Below are positions 1 to 10,912 of a stretch of 39,973 nt of DNA, in pieces. The notes below the pieces were generated by a model. It did no database searches and was not told the origin of the DNA. It worked only from the letters and a program-made list of their open reading frames with translations. Within the stretch, counting starts at the first letter, position 1, and each line of letters opens with the position of its first letter. Location of the stretch: the IMG/VR virus record IMGVR_UViG_3300025732_000094, positions 1 to 39,973 of that record; one strand, written 5' to 3'. Source of the DNA: a virus. The position numbers and the translations under genes were made by a program.

Positions 1-440
1 AATAACTGGTCGTACTGCCTGCAGTGATGCTGGAATATTTACATACGATGCGTGTGCGTTAACTGAGACGTGGGCGCGACCAGCAAGGCGAGCGGAGGGG
101 TCGTTCGCCCAGTGGTCAGCGCCGCCTACAGTAAGTGTATTACTGTGGTAGAGATGATCAAACCTTCGGAAAAGATTACGTCGTCGGTCTGCTTCAGACT
201 GAGTTGATGACTTACGGTTAAGAATTTCAGTATATAGTTTTAGTTGATTATCATAATCTTCTGTACCCTCAAGTGCCGCACGCTTCTTAAGAGAGTCAAT
301 ACTCGCCTTGTACGTATCTGACAACTTCTGTTCAAAGTATCGTGTCCTTGCACTAGCAATAGTATCTACGCCCTTTGAACCAAGTCGGTTCATTTCAAAT
401 ACTTGTGGATCAGTTGTGATCTGACCAGCAACAGCCTTGC
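1..440. repeat. Contig-end overlap, left copy (matches 39534-39973)
   Basis: These 440 bases repeat at 39534-39973 with six differences, at 127, 178, 196, 208, 304 and 313. Every difference falls on a third codon position of the portal frame and is silent (Val, Arg, Ser, Ser, Ala, Thr codons). The repeat lies inside one gene and is best read as the two ends of a circular or circularly permuted assembly meeting over strain variation, not as a biological terminal repeat. Confidence 0.9.
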
Positions 441-495
441 CTCCGCGAGTTAGCGCTGGATCATTTGTAAAGAGACTAGGACTCTTCTTTGCCAT
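1..495 (-). CDS. Portal protein, N-terminal part (cut by contig end)
   Basis: This is the first 165 codons of the portal gene; the remainder lies at 37980-39533 at the other end of the window. The ATG at 495 gives an N-terminus beginning MAKKSPSLFTNDPALTRGG and overlaps the terL stop by one base (TGATG), which supports this start over the internal Met used in the other copy. Joining the two pieces across the contig ends gives a 682-residue protein. Portal proteins form the dodecameric ring at the capsid vertex through which DNA is packaged and ejected. Identification rests on the C-terminal part and on position directly after terL. Confidence 0.85.
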   Translation of the reverse strand, partial: MAKKSPSLFTNDPALTRGGKAVAGQITTDPQVFEMNRLGSKGVDTIASARTRYFEQKLSDTYKASIDSLKKRAALEGTEDYDNQLKLYTEILNRKSSTQSEADRRRNLFRRFDHLYHSNTLTVGGADHWANDPSARLAGRAHVSVNAHASYVNIPASLQAVRPVI

Positions 496-2000
496 CAGTT
501 CGCTCCAAAGTAATTGAATTCTGCATCAGCGACCGAATCACCTGCAGACCGTACAGCGTAACGAATAGCGACAGCAAGAGCCATGACCGCATCCGTCTCC
601 AGTTTCCTATCATCTAGTTTATACCCCAAGAGTTGTCTCCTCAATTCCAGCCATACTCCTGTACGCGGAAACTTAATCATCTCTTTATCAATAACAGCCT
701 TTAGGTCTGATAGTATTTCAAGTTTCTTAGCCTTAGTCCCAGAGAAGTCTACCTGCCTCAGGGGTCTAATTATACTTAGTTCTTGAGCAAACATCTTACC
801 ACCAAATCCTGTACTATCTAATATAGTAGTACAGGTAGCCCCCTGATTATACAACAAGTGGGTTTCACGAAGCATATTTACCACGTTTGTGATGGTCTGA
901 CGACCCCCCCTACGCCTAGCACGTACCCCCAACATCTTGCGTTTGTCGGTCATATTGATGGTTACCGACCATGTAGCATCCGAAGAGATACCTGGATCGC
1001 AACCTTGGACGTAGCGATTCTTATTGATGGGAGGACTCTCTTGCTCAAGATCGTTAACGAACGCCTTGTCCACCTGCTCGGACGAAAAGTAGGCTTCTCT
1101 GGCTTCAATGAAGTATCCGTCAATATTCTGCGGAACAAGATGTTCTACCTGCTGACGGATGATATTGTCAAAATTCTCCTTGGAAAGACCAAACCCAATA
1201 TTGTCACGCGTAGACATGCGGTAGGAGATGAACTGGGGATCTTTGTCTGGATTGTCGGGATTCCCCATCTCCCAGAGGTCGGCATAGTCGTTGATCCCTT
1301 CGGTGGGAGTGGAGATGAAGTGGAGTTGTCCACCAGTGGAGAGTCGTCGCAAGTTGAGGACTTCTTGGTAGATGAGCATGAGGTAGGGGTCAAAGGCAGC
1401 CTCGTCAAAGGAGATGCCATGCATGTCCTTACCAAGAAGAGCCTTAGCCTTGTCTTGCGTGGTGCGGAAGTGGATACTTCCTCCGCCGACAGCCTTGTTG
1501 AATTGAACCCAAAGGTACTCCCCGCGATACTTCTTATCCAGCGAGGCGATTGGTCCCAACTCCAAGAAAAGCGGACAACCCCTCCCTTTTTGGGCAGGGT
1601 GGATCCCTTGGGTAATCATGGAGATCTCCCTAAATACGAGTTCAGCGGTCTCTTGCTGGATTCCAACATGATACCAATCATAGGGAGCGTTGATCCATCG
1701 CAACGCATCCACAGCGTCATCGGGCTTCGGAGGCTGGATCCCTAGTTTATAAAACGCTGAATGAAAGATGACAAGCGCCATTGCAAGCGTCTTTCCAGCG
1801 CGGTTGCCAGCAGACACGACAGTAGTAAGATAGCGAGGAGACCATCCGTTCTCTGATCGCTCAGAGCATCCAGAAGCCCATCGCCTCTGCCCCTCATTCA
1901 TCTTTACCCCTAGGAAACGTTCTGCAAAAAATGCGGGATCTGTGCGACCCCTATGCAGATCTCCTAGTAGACTTTGACTTGGTGCTTTGATACTTGGCAA
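495..2000 (-). CDS. terL: Terminase large subunit
   Basis: This is the ATPase and nuclease of the DNA-packaging motor. In 501 residues it shows a Walker A loop SAGNRAGKT at about 63-71, a Walker B segment GISFDEAAF at about 195-203, a coupling motif HFISTPT near 227-233, and a C-terminal RNase-H-like nuclease domain beginning GCDPGISSDATW near 332. The length is normal for the family. Translation appears to begin at a TTG (2000) inside the upstream gene, preceded by AGGGACAGG, so the two genes overlap by 50 bases; a later start is possible. It is followed by portal with a one-base stop/start overlap and preceded by small virion genes. Packaging type (pac or cos) cannot be read from the protein alone. 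Confidence 0.95.
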   Translation of the reverse strand: MPSIKAPSQSLLGDLHRGRTDPAFFAERFLGVKMNEGQRRWASGCSERSENGWSPRYLTTVVSAGNRAGKTLAMALVIFHSAFYKLGIQPPKPDDAVDALRWINAPYDWYHVGIQQETAELVFREISMITQGIHPAQKGRGCPLFLELGPIASLDKKYRGEYLWVQFNKAVGGGSIHFRTTQDKAKALLGKDMHGISFDEAAFDPYLMLIYQEVLNLRRLSTGGQLHFISTPTEGINDYADLWEMGNPDNPDKDPQFISYRMSTRDNIGFGLSKENFDNIIRQQVEHLVPQNIDGYFIEAREAYFSSEQVDKAFVNDLEQESPPINKNRYVQGCDPGISSDATWSVTINMTDKRKMLGVRARRRGGRQTITNVVNMLRETHLLYNQGATCTTILDSTGFGGKMFAQELSIIRPLRQVDFSGTKAKKLEILSDLKAVIDKEMIKFPRTGVWLELRRQLLGYKLDDRKLETDAVMALAVAIRYAVRSAGDSVADAEFNYFGAN

Positions 2001-2316
2001 GTAATGCCTGTCCCTTTCTATAAAGTCTTGCTCGTCCAGCGTCGCTTGTCGGTACTGGTTCGCCCCACGCAGCGGCGCTTAACGCCCTCCGCGTTGGCTT
2101 TCCATTCGTTCCAACCATTGCTCCAGGCGCTCCAGGTCCAAACATCCTAGATAGGAAAGAACCTTTTCGGCGCATCTTTTCTGGAGTGTCAGCAGCGCCA
2201 GTGACACCCTTCTTAATGTTATGACCAGCCGCTCGCAGCGAGGCACGACCCTTGGCGTTGAGTCCGCCCTTAGGGTCTTTGCCAGCCGCTCGCTGCCACG
2301 CAGGAGATTTACCCAC
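1951..2316 (-). CDS. Small basic protein, DUF6321-like
   Basis: A 121-residue Lys/Arg/Gly/Ala-rich protein. Its N-terminus (GKSPAWQRAAGKDPKGGLNAKGRASLRAAG) resembles the DUF6321 family seen beside terminase genes in many environmental phages; this match is from memory of the motif. The start is a GTG at 2316 overlapping the end of the preceding gene by 8 bases. Function is unknown. The composition fits a nucleic-acid-binding or virion-packed protein, and the position between the metallopeptidase and terL fits a packaging accessory, but that is inference. Confidence 0.75.
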   Translation of the reverse strand: MGKSPAWQRAAGKDPKGGLNAKGRASLRAAGHNIKKGVTGAADTPEKMRRKGSFLSRMFGPGAPGAMVGTNGKPTRRALSAAAWGEPVPTSDAGRARLYRKGQALLAKYQSTKSKSTRRSA

Positions 2317-2497
2317 GTGGCTTTCTCGTCATCTTATTCCAAGGATCAGTTGCAACCTCTGAAACGATATTCCGCTCAATAGGTGCTTGTGTAATTCGTG
2401 GTGTGCCGTCCCGAAGTGGCGGATCCCACTTATCAATCCTTGGGTCGCGTTTAGCGACCTTTGCGGGATTTACGAGTTTTCTTGGTCCGAATACCAT
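2309..2497 (-). CDS. Small hypothetical protein (62 aa)
   Basis: A 62-residue basic, proline-containing protein starting MVFGPRKLVNPAKVAKRDPR, with no recognised domain. It overlaps the metallopeptidase gene upstream by 47 bases and the DUF6321-like gene downstream by 8 bases, the close packing seen through this late unit. The Trp-Asp and Arg-Pro content and lack of hydrophobic stretches suggest a soluble, possibly partly disordered protein. I do not recognise it. Confidence 0.65.
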   Translation of the reverse strand: MVFGPRKLVNPAKVAKRDPRIDKWDPPLRDGTPRITQAPIERNIVSEVATDPWNKMTRKPRG

Positions 2498-2894
2498 CTT
2501 GACTCTCCTTAAATTCAGGTAGTGGAAGCAACTTATCCACTACACAGGAAATTGCATCTGCTGCTCTTTCCGTTTCAACATCCCAAATTTTCTCAACGAT
2601 TTCGTACGCCTGACTTCCAAGCGTATGCTCCAATGTGTCTACCACTCTCTCAACACTAGCATAGTGAAGATGCATAAGTTCGTGAGCCAGAATCTGCCGT
2701 TGCTTCTCTGGCTTCTCCTTAAACAGATCATTACTGACCCTGATTGTAGCCTCCCATAAATTACTGGAAGCCTCTACATCAGCCCATGAATCATCTGGCG
2801 GGAGGTCATCACTTACCTTGACCGTCCACTGCTTGAGGTTGAGGAGCGGCAGCGCATCATTAAGATATGCGCTTACCTGCTCCCTCAACGTCAT
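2451..2894 (-). CDS. HExxH zinc metallopeptidase-like protein
   Basis: A 147-residue protein with an HELMH motif at residues 71-75 in the context QRQILAHELMHLHYAS, the Glu-zincin signature; a downstream ETERAAD segment could give the third zinc ligand. No signal peptide or membrane segment is visible, so it would act in the phage-producing cell or be carried in the virion. The tail is Lys/Arg-rich (TKKTRKSRKGR). It lies among structural genes, so roles in head maturation or in clearing host protein at entry are both possible; neither is shown. Length is typical of small stand-alone phage metallopeptidases. ImmA/IrrE-like regulators share the motif, but there is no HTH domain here. Confidence 0.75.
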   Translation of the reverse strand: MTLREQVSAYLNDALPLLNLKQWTVKVSDDLPPDDSWADVEASSNLWEATIRVSNDLFKEKPEKQRQILAHELMHLHYASVERVVDTLEHTLGSQAYEIVEKIWDVETERAADAISCVVDKLLPLPEFKESQDGIRTKKTRKSRKGR

Positions 2895-2903
2895 GGGTTT
2901 CTC

Positions 2904-3599
2904 CTATCGCTTCTTCCTAAGTTCTGCTGCTACCAACTGCGCAATTGCGCTAATCGCTGCACCAGACAGACCGCCAGCAATTCGTGATCGGCGGCTTGCG
3001 CCAACCGTACCGCTTGCAAGTCGGGTTCGTGCAGTAGCGGCATCAAGGATGTCTCCAGAGGAGCGAGCCTGACGAGCCTTTCGTGCAATTGCCTTTCGGC
3101 TCTGAAGAAGTTTCTCTTCTGCTCGCGTCATGCCAGCAGCCTTGCTTGCCTTTCTTCCCATTGCTTCATACTGACCATTTCGTGGAATGCCACCCTTATT
3201 CTTTGCATGGTACTGATCATACAGTGCATCTGCAGTTGCGCGACGCTTGTTCAACTTTGTCTGCGAAACGGAAGGAAGTTTATCCCCAGCCTTCGCATAG
3301 GCGTACATCGCTGCAGCATCACGGTCAGTATTGCTGAACTTAGGTGCGCTCTTAGTCGTCAATCCCTGTGACCAAGGGTCGTCTGGGCGAAGTCTTCCTG
3401 CGAGATTGGACTCGTAGTTAGAGGTCACACTTCGGCGTGCCTGGATATCGCGCTTGCGATTGCTAATTGCACTACCAGCCTTATAACCAGCAGCAGCACC
3501 TGCGCCTACGAGCAGCGGATTAACGCTACCGTCGCTTCTTCGTGGAAGCATCTTCTTTGGACGCTTCAGTGAAATTGGTTTACGCTTTGACTTTGGCAT
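2904..3599 (-). CDS. Lysine/arginine-rich hypothetical protein with hydrophobic C-terminus
   Basis: A 231-residue strongly basic protein. The N-terminus (KRKPISLKRPKKMLPRR) is followed by a short Gly/Ala segment near 30-45 (LLVGAGAAAGYKAGSAIS), an extended basic middle, and a C-terminal Gly/Ala/Ile helix (GGLSGAAISAIAQLVAAEL) ending in a KKR tag. The same plan is seen in the 247-aa gene directly upstream and the 600-aa gene at 8980. There is no known domain. Its place in the late unit and its composition suggest a virion protein that packs with DNA or meets the membrane at entry; that is inference. Confidence 0.75.
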   Translation of the reverse strand: MPKSKRKPISLKRPKKMLPRRSDGSVNPLLVGAGAAAGYKAGSAISNRKRDIQARRSVTSNYESNLAGRLRPDDPWSQGLTTKSAPKFSNTDRDAAAMYAYAKAGDKLPSVSQTKLNKRRATADALYDQYHAKNKGGIPRNGQYEAMGRKASKAAGMTRAEEKLLQSRKAIARKARQARSSGDILDAATARTRLASGTVGASRRSRIAGGLSGAAISAIAQLVAAELRKKR

Positions 3600-3600
3600 G

Positions 3601-4344
3601 TTACTTCTTTCCCTTCTTCTTCAACTCTCCACTGAGCCAGCCAGTAGCAAGAGTTGCTACAACTGGAATAATACCTGCAAGCGGCTTACTGCGCGAGGAA
3701 ACCATTCTTGCGCGCTGAGAAACAATTTCTCCTCGCAATGGCTTTGCGCCACGTACTTTCTTTGACGGCATTGAGTCATACTTCGCTGCAGCAACGTCTT
3801 CAATAACATGAATACCCTTATTCTTTAGGGTGCTTCGGTTTGATCCGCTCTGAACATAAGAACTTGGAATCATGACTCTTGCATTCTTTCCAATTGTAAC
3901 AAGAGCCTCTGCATTAAGACGACCAGCAGTGCGACCAAATGCAATCTTCTTACCCTTGATTCGCGGCTGGTTTTTTGCAATTCTTACGAGTTCCTTTGCT
4001 ACAGCAATCTTGCGACCAGCCTCGCGACCAGCAGCCTTTCGCTTTGCCTTCTCCGCCTGAATAATATCGCGCCTTCGTGTCTCAAGGCGACTCTTTCGGA
4101 TAGCAATACTACGAGCCTTTGCCTTAGCAAGATTTGGACTCTTTCTACCAGCGTCTCCGCTTGCAGGTTTAGGCTTCGCAGCAACAGGTTTCTTCTTTAC
4201 TACTGGCTTTCGCTTCTTAGGCTTAGTCTTTTCTGGCTTAGGCAAAGCCCAGTCCGAATTATCTCGCGCCTTGAGATCATCCTCAAGACTCCACTCGTAG
4301 CCAGGTCGCGGCTTATCTGCTGGATGCTTACGCTTCTTTGGCAT
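3601..4344 (-). CDS. Lysine-rich hypothetical protein with hydrophobic C-terminus
   Basis: A protein of about 247 residues starting at the ATG at 4344 (MPKKRKHPADKPRPG); a TTG two codons earlier is also open. Residues about 35-65 are a KPK/KKP-rich low-complexity tract like a histone tail, followed by a long basic segment, and the C-terminus has a hydrophobic stretch (LAGIIPVVATLATGWLSGEL) then KKKGKK. It overlaps the upstream probable terS by 17 bases and leaves one base before the next gene. No known domain is recognised. Candidate roles are DNA condensation or membrane contact by a virion protein. Confidence 0.75.
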   Translation of the reverse strand: MPKKRKHPADKPRPGYEWSLEDDLKARDNSDWALPKPEKTKPKKRKPVVKKKPVAAKPKPASGDAGRKSPNLAKAKARSIAIRKSRLETRRRDIIQAEKAKRKAAGREAGRKIAVAKELVRIAKNQPRIKGKKIAFGRTAGRLNAEALVTIGKNARVMIPSSYVQSGSNRSTLKNKGIHVIEDVAAAKYDSMPSKKVRGAKPLRGEIVSQRARMVSSRSKPLAGIIPVVATLATGWLSGELKKKGKK

Positions 4345-4849
4345 ATTCAATTACTCCTTGCTCAACTTCTGTTGCGCTACCTTCAATAATCATTGCACCG
4401 CCCAAAACTTGAGCGAGCATAATAGTGAGATCGCGATCAACAGACTTTTCGTTCCGTCGGTCCATGATCTCTTGAGCGCGCAACCCTTCCGCGAGGGTCG
4501 GAGTGAGCGCTCCGTCTTCAACCATTGCGTAGACCTGATTGGCTACTAGCGACGCAAGGTCGCCCTTAGCCTTAATAGTCTTCGCCTGCTTTTCCAGCAC
4601 CTTCTGAGCCGCTATTCTAGCAGCCTCGTGGCGCTCCACTAGGTGGTCGCGCTTGTGCTTTCCAAGACTTACCCTACTAATATACCCCCCATTTTCCTTG
4701 AGCCAGTCCGCAATACGGATATCTGGTATACCCTCTTTCATTTTCTTGTTAATTGCCTCTACGAAGGGGCTACGGCAGGCTGCGCACTGCGTTAGAACAG
4801 GGGCTAGTTCAGCCACGCTTAATGATGACACAGCGCGTAGCAGGTGCAT
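4328..4849 (-). CDS. HTH/CxxC protein, probable terminase small subunit
   Basis: Up to 173 residues from the ATG at 4849. A GTG at 4816 would give 162 residues and overlap the upstream gene by only 8 bases instead of 41, so it may be the true start. Near the N-terminus it has CAACRSPFVEAINKKMKEG followed by a helix-turn-helix-like segment (IRIADWLKENGGYISRVSLGKHKRDHL). This CxxC plus 'G-x-IA-WL … S-x-G-x-H-x-R-x-H' layout is common in phage DNA-binding proteins annotated as small terminases. The C-terminal half is helical and could oligomerise. Position six genes upstream of terL is compatible. The alternative is a late regulator. Confidence 0.6.
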   Translation of the reverse strand: MHLLRAVSSLSVAELAPVLTQCAACRSPFVEAINKKMKEGIPDIRIADWLKENGGYISRVSLGKHKRDHLVERHEAARIAAQKVLEKQAKTIKAKGDLASLVANQVYAMVEDGALTPTLAEGLRAQEIMDRRNEKSVDRDLTIMLAQVLGGAMIIEGSATEVEQGVIEYAKEA

Positions 4850-5381
4850 CTCCCTTGCTTGAAGCGATAGCCTTAAGTTCCTGCTCTGTAATAATCACAG
4901 CAAACTTCTCCTTGCCCTTGCCAGTGAATGTTGGGTCGGCAAACTGGAAGCCCTCCTCTGGAGTCCATACAGCACAGACCATATGCCCATAGGTAGCACC
5001 TGCGTGACGACCAACAAATCGTTTATGCCATGCACTGATTGCCTGAGGGGGATATCCTCGTGGAGCCTCTACATTAATAATAACTGCATGTCCACGCTTA
5101 AGTGCGTCAATGACATCCTGCCAGTCCTTAGCATAGCGAGCATCTGCTCCGAGTACCTTTACGGTCTTTGCTAGTTCAGATAGACTAGATCCGTTGTCAC
5201 TAACTCCCTGTTTCTCGGTAAATCCAGTTGCTTTAGCCTTTGCTGCAATTCCCTGAGCAGCAGTAATATCTTTGCTAAGAACCCACGATGCGGCGCATGC
5301 TGCAGATGACGGTCCGCAATCATCTAGTATTCCACCTTTTTCTTCGTGGTCAAGTTGTGAACGGATAATTAATTTACTCAT
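4809..5381 (-). CDS. C39-like cysteine peptidase (possible endolysin or virion peptidase)
   Basis: 190 residues with a papain-like C39 layout: Cys22 in DDCGPSSAACA, His133 in TYGHMVCAVW and Asp149 in FADPTF form the expected Cys-His-Asp/Asn set, with the central segment (DWQDVIDALKRGHAVIINVE) typical of the fold. There is no signal peptide or cell-wall-binding repeat. The gene sits directly after the tail fibre, propeller and 57-aa genes. Because no classical muramidase, amidase or CHAP protein is recognised elsewhere, this is a candidate peptidoglycan peptide cutter, used for lysis or carried on the tail. Processing of a virion protein is the alternative. Confidence 0.75.
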   Translation of the reverse strand: MSKLIIRSQLDHEEKGGILDDCGPSSAACAASWVLSKDITAAQGIAAKAKATGFTEKQGVSDNGSSLSELAKTVKVLGADARYAKDWQDVIDALKRGHAVIINVEAPRGYPPQAISAWHKRFVGRHAGATYGHMVCAVWTPEEGFQFADPTFTGKGKEKFAVIITEQELKAIASSKGDAPATRCVIIKRG

Positions 5382-5547
5382 CTATCTTACTCAAATCAAT
5401 AAGACCATTGTTAATGTTGTTAGTAAAGTCATTACAATACCATTCAACCTCTTCGGAATTGGCATATGGACCTACTTGCCATACGACAACGTTATCTTCG
5501 TCAAAGATTTTTCCAGTAAAATCTGGATATGTTTCGTATCTATACAT
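5374..5547 (-). CDS. Small hypothetical protein (57 aa)
   Basis: A 57-residue acidic, aromatic-rich ORF (MYRYETYPDFTGKIFDEDNV…) fills the gap between the propeller protein and the C39-like peptidase. Its ATG shares a base with the upstream stop (TAATG) and its stop overlaps the next start by 8 bases, the same coupling as its neighbours, which is the main support. No domain is recognised. A tail-fibre accessory or chaperone is conceivable from position only. Confidence 0.65.
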   Translation of the reverse strand: MYRYETYPDFTGKIFDEDNVVVWQVGPYANSEEVEWYCNDFTNNINNGLIDLSKIDE

Positions 5548-6487
5548 TATACGCTCATATTGATTAAACCGTTGGTATACGAACCAGTAAATAGAATTGG
5601 GTTTGTTGCCCCTTCTGGATTTGCTACCCTGATTTGGACTCCAGCCGCCGTAGTAAATACCTTAACCCATGAGCCAGATGGGTCGCTCGTATTACTTCTC
5701 CAAATTTCTCCAATACTATTTCCAATAAACCAATGTCCACGATAGAATGTAATTCCAGAAGCGTTTGAAGTAGTTCCAGTAATAGTTTTTGATGTCCATG
5801 TTACGCCATCATTTGTTGAATATGCGTATGTTCCACTTCCCCCGCCAATCATCCATGTTGAAATAGATGATTCATAATATACTGCTCTGCATCCTTGAGT
5901 CTGTGATATCGTAGACCATGCAGACGCAGAAAGTGTAGCATTTGTACTTCTAAAAAATTCGGTAGACCCACCAGTAATAACACACGTTGGACTTGCAGCA
6001 ACCGAGTGCAACTGAACCGTCATATTCTGGTTTGAACTAGTGTTTGAGGTCCACGTTGTCCCATTTGACGATAGTGTATATGTTCCATTAGTTCCAACAA
6101 TAATCCATCTTCCTGCATGCGGAGCATATACTCCAGCCCGTGAACCAGAAAGAGAAGCCTCAGTTAACGATCCTCCAAGTGAAGACGCCACTTTTGGTCC
6201 AGCAGTAACTGAAGCGCTATCATTTGGATAGATATATAAACTATTAGAAATGCTTGGCACAGCATTAACAATATTTGTTCCCCATTCCATCTGGGCATCT
6301 GTATATCTAGTAGATCCACTTGCCATGTTTAATGAGTCAAATGAAATTACTCCAGCACCAATTGTCGCAAATACATGTTTTCCTCCAGCATACATGGCAT
6401 TGCCAGTACTCGTTTGCCCAGCAATAGCAGTATTATGGATAACCCAACGAACTCCAGGACCAGTGTGCGATGCGGTAGTTCCTGGAA

Positions 6488-6491
<4 letters not shown>
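5547..6491 (-). CDS. Beta-propeller (Asp-box/BNR-like) tail-associated protein
   Basis: About 314 residues starting at the ATG at 6491, which overlaps the tail-fibre stop (ATGA). The sequence is built of repeated beta blades rich in Ser, Thr, Gly and Trp. One blade contains a full Asp-box, STNDGVTW, followed by TSKTITGT; another has SSNGTTWTSN, and degenerate copies occur around SNTSDPSGSW. Such propellers occur in sialidases and in phage tail spikes that bind or trim surface glycans. No catalytic Arg triad or FRIP motif of a true sialidase can be assigned, so binding rather than cleavage is the safer reading. It probably works with the collagen-like fibre encoded just upstream. Confidence 0.75.
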
Positions 6492-8979
<2,488 letters not shown>

Positions 8980-8980
<1 letters not shown>

Positions 8981-10782
8981 TAACGCCTACCCTTCTTACT
9001 TTCTTCTAGTTGCGACAAAATGTAGTTCGCTCCAAACGATGTTGCAAGCCCCATGATTCCGCCAGCCTTTGCCAACTTAATGACATTCTTTGTCGGCTTG
9101 AGCGACTTCGCAAGCAAGCGAGCATTCGTCTTGCTGCCAGCCGCCTTGAGCGCATTAAGGTGCAGCGTCTCAATCTTGCTTAGTTTACCAGATACTGGAG
9201 CCTTTGGTGTTCTTGCCTTTGACACGCGTACTTTTCCTGCGGCTTCAGCATCCTTAACAATTCCCTTGACGGTTGGCTTCTTAAATACAGGCTCTGCCTT
9301 CTTTACGCCACCCTCAACTTCCTTCTCAAGACGCTTTGCCTGCTTGACCGATGCAGCCTTTGGCTTTTGCACTGGAGTAGGCACTTCTCCGCGAAGGGCA
9401 GCGGCACGCCGACCAGCGGCGCGTGTTTCCTTAGACCTGCTCTTTGCGCGAGCGGTATCAATCTGCTTCTTCGTTGCCTTTGGTCGTCGCGTACCTGTAA
9501 TGTCCTCGCCAAGTACGTTATACTTTCGGTTACCACCAGAGACCTTTGGCTTACCAGCACTCTTTCGGATCTTTCGTTCAACTTTCTTTTGCTTACGAAC
9601 GATCTTTACCCTGCCAGCAATCTTCGCAAGTTCACGAGGATCCATCCCCTTGAAGTGTGGCTGTTCTGCAAGTATGCCAACATATCCGCTCTTTGTAATA
9701 TTGCGAGTCTTGAGAGCATCAACGATATACCGCTGCGCAATTTCAACATCTCGCTCAAAGTTTTGCTGTGCGCCAATTCCAGAGAGTTTCTCAAGTCCCT
9801 TTGTTTGAGTCTTGGTTCCGCCAACCTTAGCGCGTACAACTCGCGTCTTGCCAGTCTTTGGATCAACCTCTTCACCAAGGGTGACTGTCGTCTGTTCTGC
9901 CTGAACTGCTTCTTCAAGACCCTTAGCAAACTTTGCCTGCTTTTCTGCACGTGGATCAAAGATCTTGCGTCGCTGTTCAGTGCGTCCGCGAACATCTCCA
10001 ATTTGTGTTTCACCCTTCTTCCTCTTTGCAACTGGCACTCGTGCGCGACCAGTCTTGCCACGTCCCTTTGTAATACGTACACGGCGGTTACCCTTGCCAC
10101 CCTTGATCAACTTACCCTCGGCATCGTACTCGTTGCCCTTACCAAACTCCTTACGGATATTGAGTGATCGTCCAACAATCGCCTTTACCCCACCCTCAAC
10201 AGCGGATCCAAACGCAGAAGAGATTGCAGCAATTGCGGCAGCACCCTGACGCGAGTTAGCAACTCGTTCAGTTACAATATGTTGTCGCACCATCTGGTCA
10301 ATGACTCCAGGGATAAGATCCTGTGGAACTTTTGACTTCTTAAGTGCAGCAATGTTGAGTTTTACCTTCTCGTCAATTGGAAGTGTTGACCAATTTGGCG
10401 TACCCTTCTTAAGCGCTCGGAAGATGTCGCGCTGTAGTGCGTTGCCAGAATCAAATGCAAGTTGCGCAGGACTCATGCCACGCGTCGTATTCATACGAGG
10501 GGTAAGTTTAGCGCGCTTCTGCTTCTTTGGCTTGCCCTTTGGAGTTGCCTTTACCTTTGATTCTGATTTCGGAGCGGATTGGGCAGTGTCGGAGATGACG
10601 CGATCTCGTGGAACTTGGAATGTGCGACCATCTTCAGTAGTGAATGCAACATTATCTCCACTTGTCGTCAGTTGAGTATAGGAGACATCAATACGCTTTG
10701 GCTGTTCGCCTTCAAGAACAGGCTTGGACCAATAGGAAATCTGTCCTCCGCTGCTATTCTTCTTGGTCTTTGTTACTGCCAT
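8980..10782 (-). CDS. Large lysine-rich hypothetical protein
   Basis: 600 residues, extremely rich in Lys, Arg, Ala and Gly, with no recognised enzyme domain. After a short beta-rich N-terminus that resembles a small SH3-like or head-binding fold, there are basic low-complexity tracts (KVKATPKGKPKKQKRAKL), a helical region near 125-215 with a Gly/Ala amphipathic stretch (AAIAAISSAFGSAVEGGVKAIVG), and many KK/RR patches. The C-terminus (KAGGIMGLATSFGANYIL, then SQLEESKKGRR) has the same hydrophobic-then-basic ending as the 231- and 247-aa proteins. It sits between the 484-aa membrane protein and the tail fibre. A virion protein delivered with the DNA is plausible; function unknown. Confidence 0.8.
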
Positions 10783-10912
10783 GACGCTTCTCCTTCTTTT
10801 CTCCTACAAGTTTCTTCTTTTTAGGAATCTTCTGGAACTTTATCGTATCTTCGTCCCATTCAATACCTGGATCATACCAGATTTTGGGGCTATTCTTCGG
10901 CTTTGATTGCAT
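10754..10912 (-). CDS. Small lysine-rich hypothetical protein (52 aa)
   Basis: A 52-residue ORF (MQSKPKNSPKIWYDPGIEWDED…) fills the 107-base gap between the 484- and 600-aa genes, overlapping the first by 23 bases and the second by 29. The C-terminal half is Lys-rich (KIPKKKKLVGEKKEKR). The reading frame and continuous packing with neighbours support it; no clear Shine-Dalgarno precedes the ATG, so translation may depend on coupling. Function unknown. Confidence 0.55.
   Translation of the reverse strand: MQSKPKNSPKIWYDPGIEWDEDTIKFQKIPKKKKLVGEKKEKRHGSNKDQEE

Noticed and set aside
1-440. Biological direct terminal repeat
   Set aside because: Copies differ at six silent sites and lie inside the portal gene; an assembly overlap of variants explains it better.
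858-1745. 295-codon plus-strand ORF opposite terL
   Set aside because: It mirrors the codon pattern of terL, has no ribosome-binding site or recognisable domain, and lies wholly antisense to a certain gene.
9053-10167. Two long plus-strand ORFs (251 and 266 codons) opposite the lysine-rich 600-aa gene
   Set aside because: They are antisense by-products of Lys/Arg codon bias; their translations are Ser/Phe/Leu-rich without domains.
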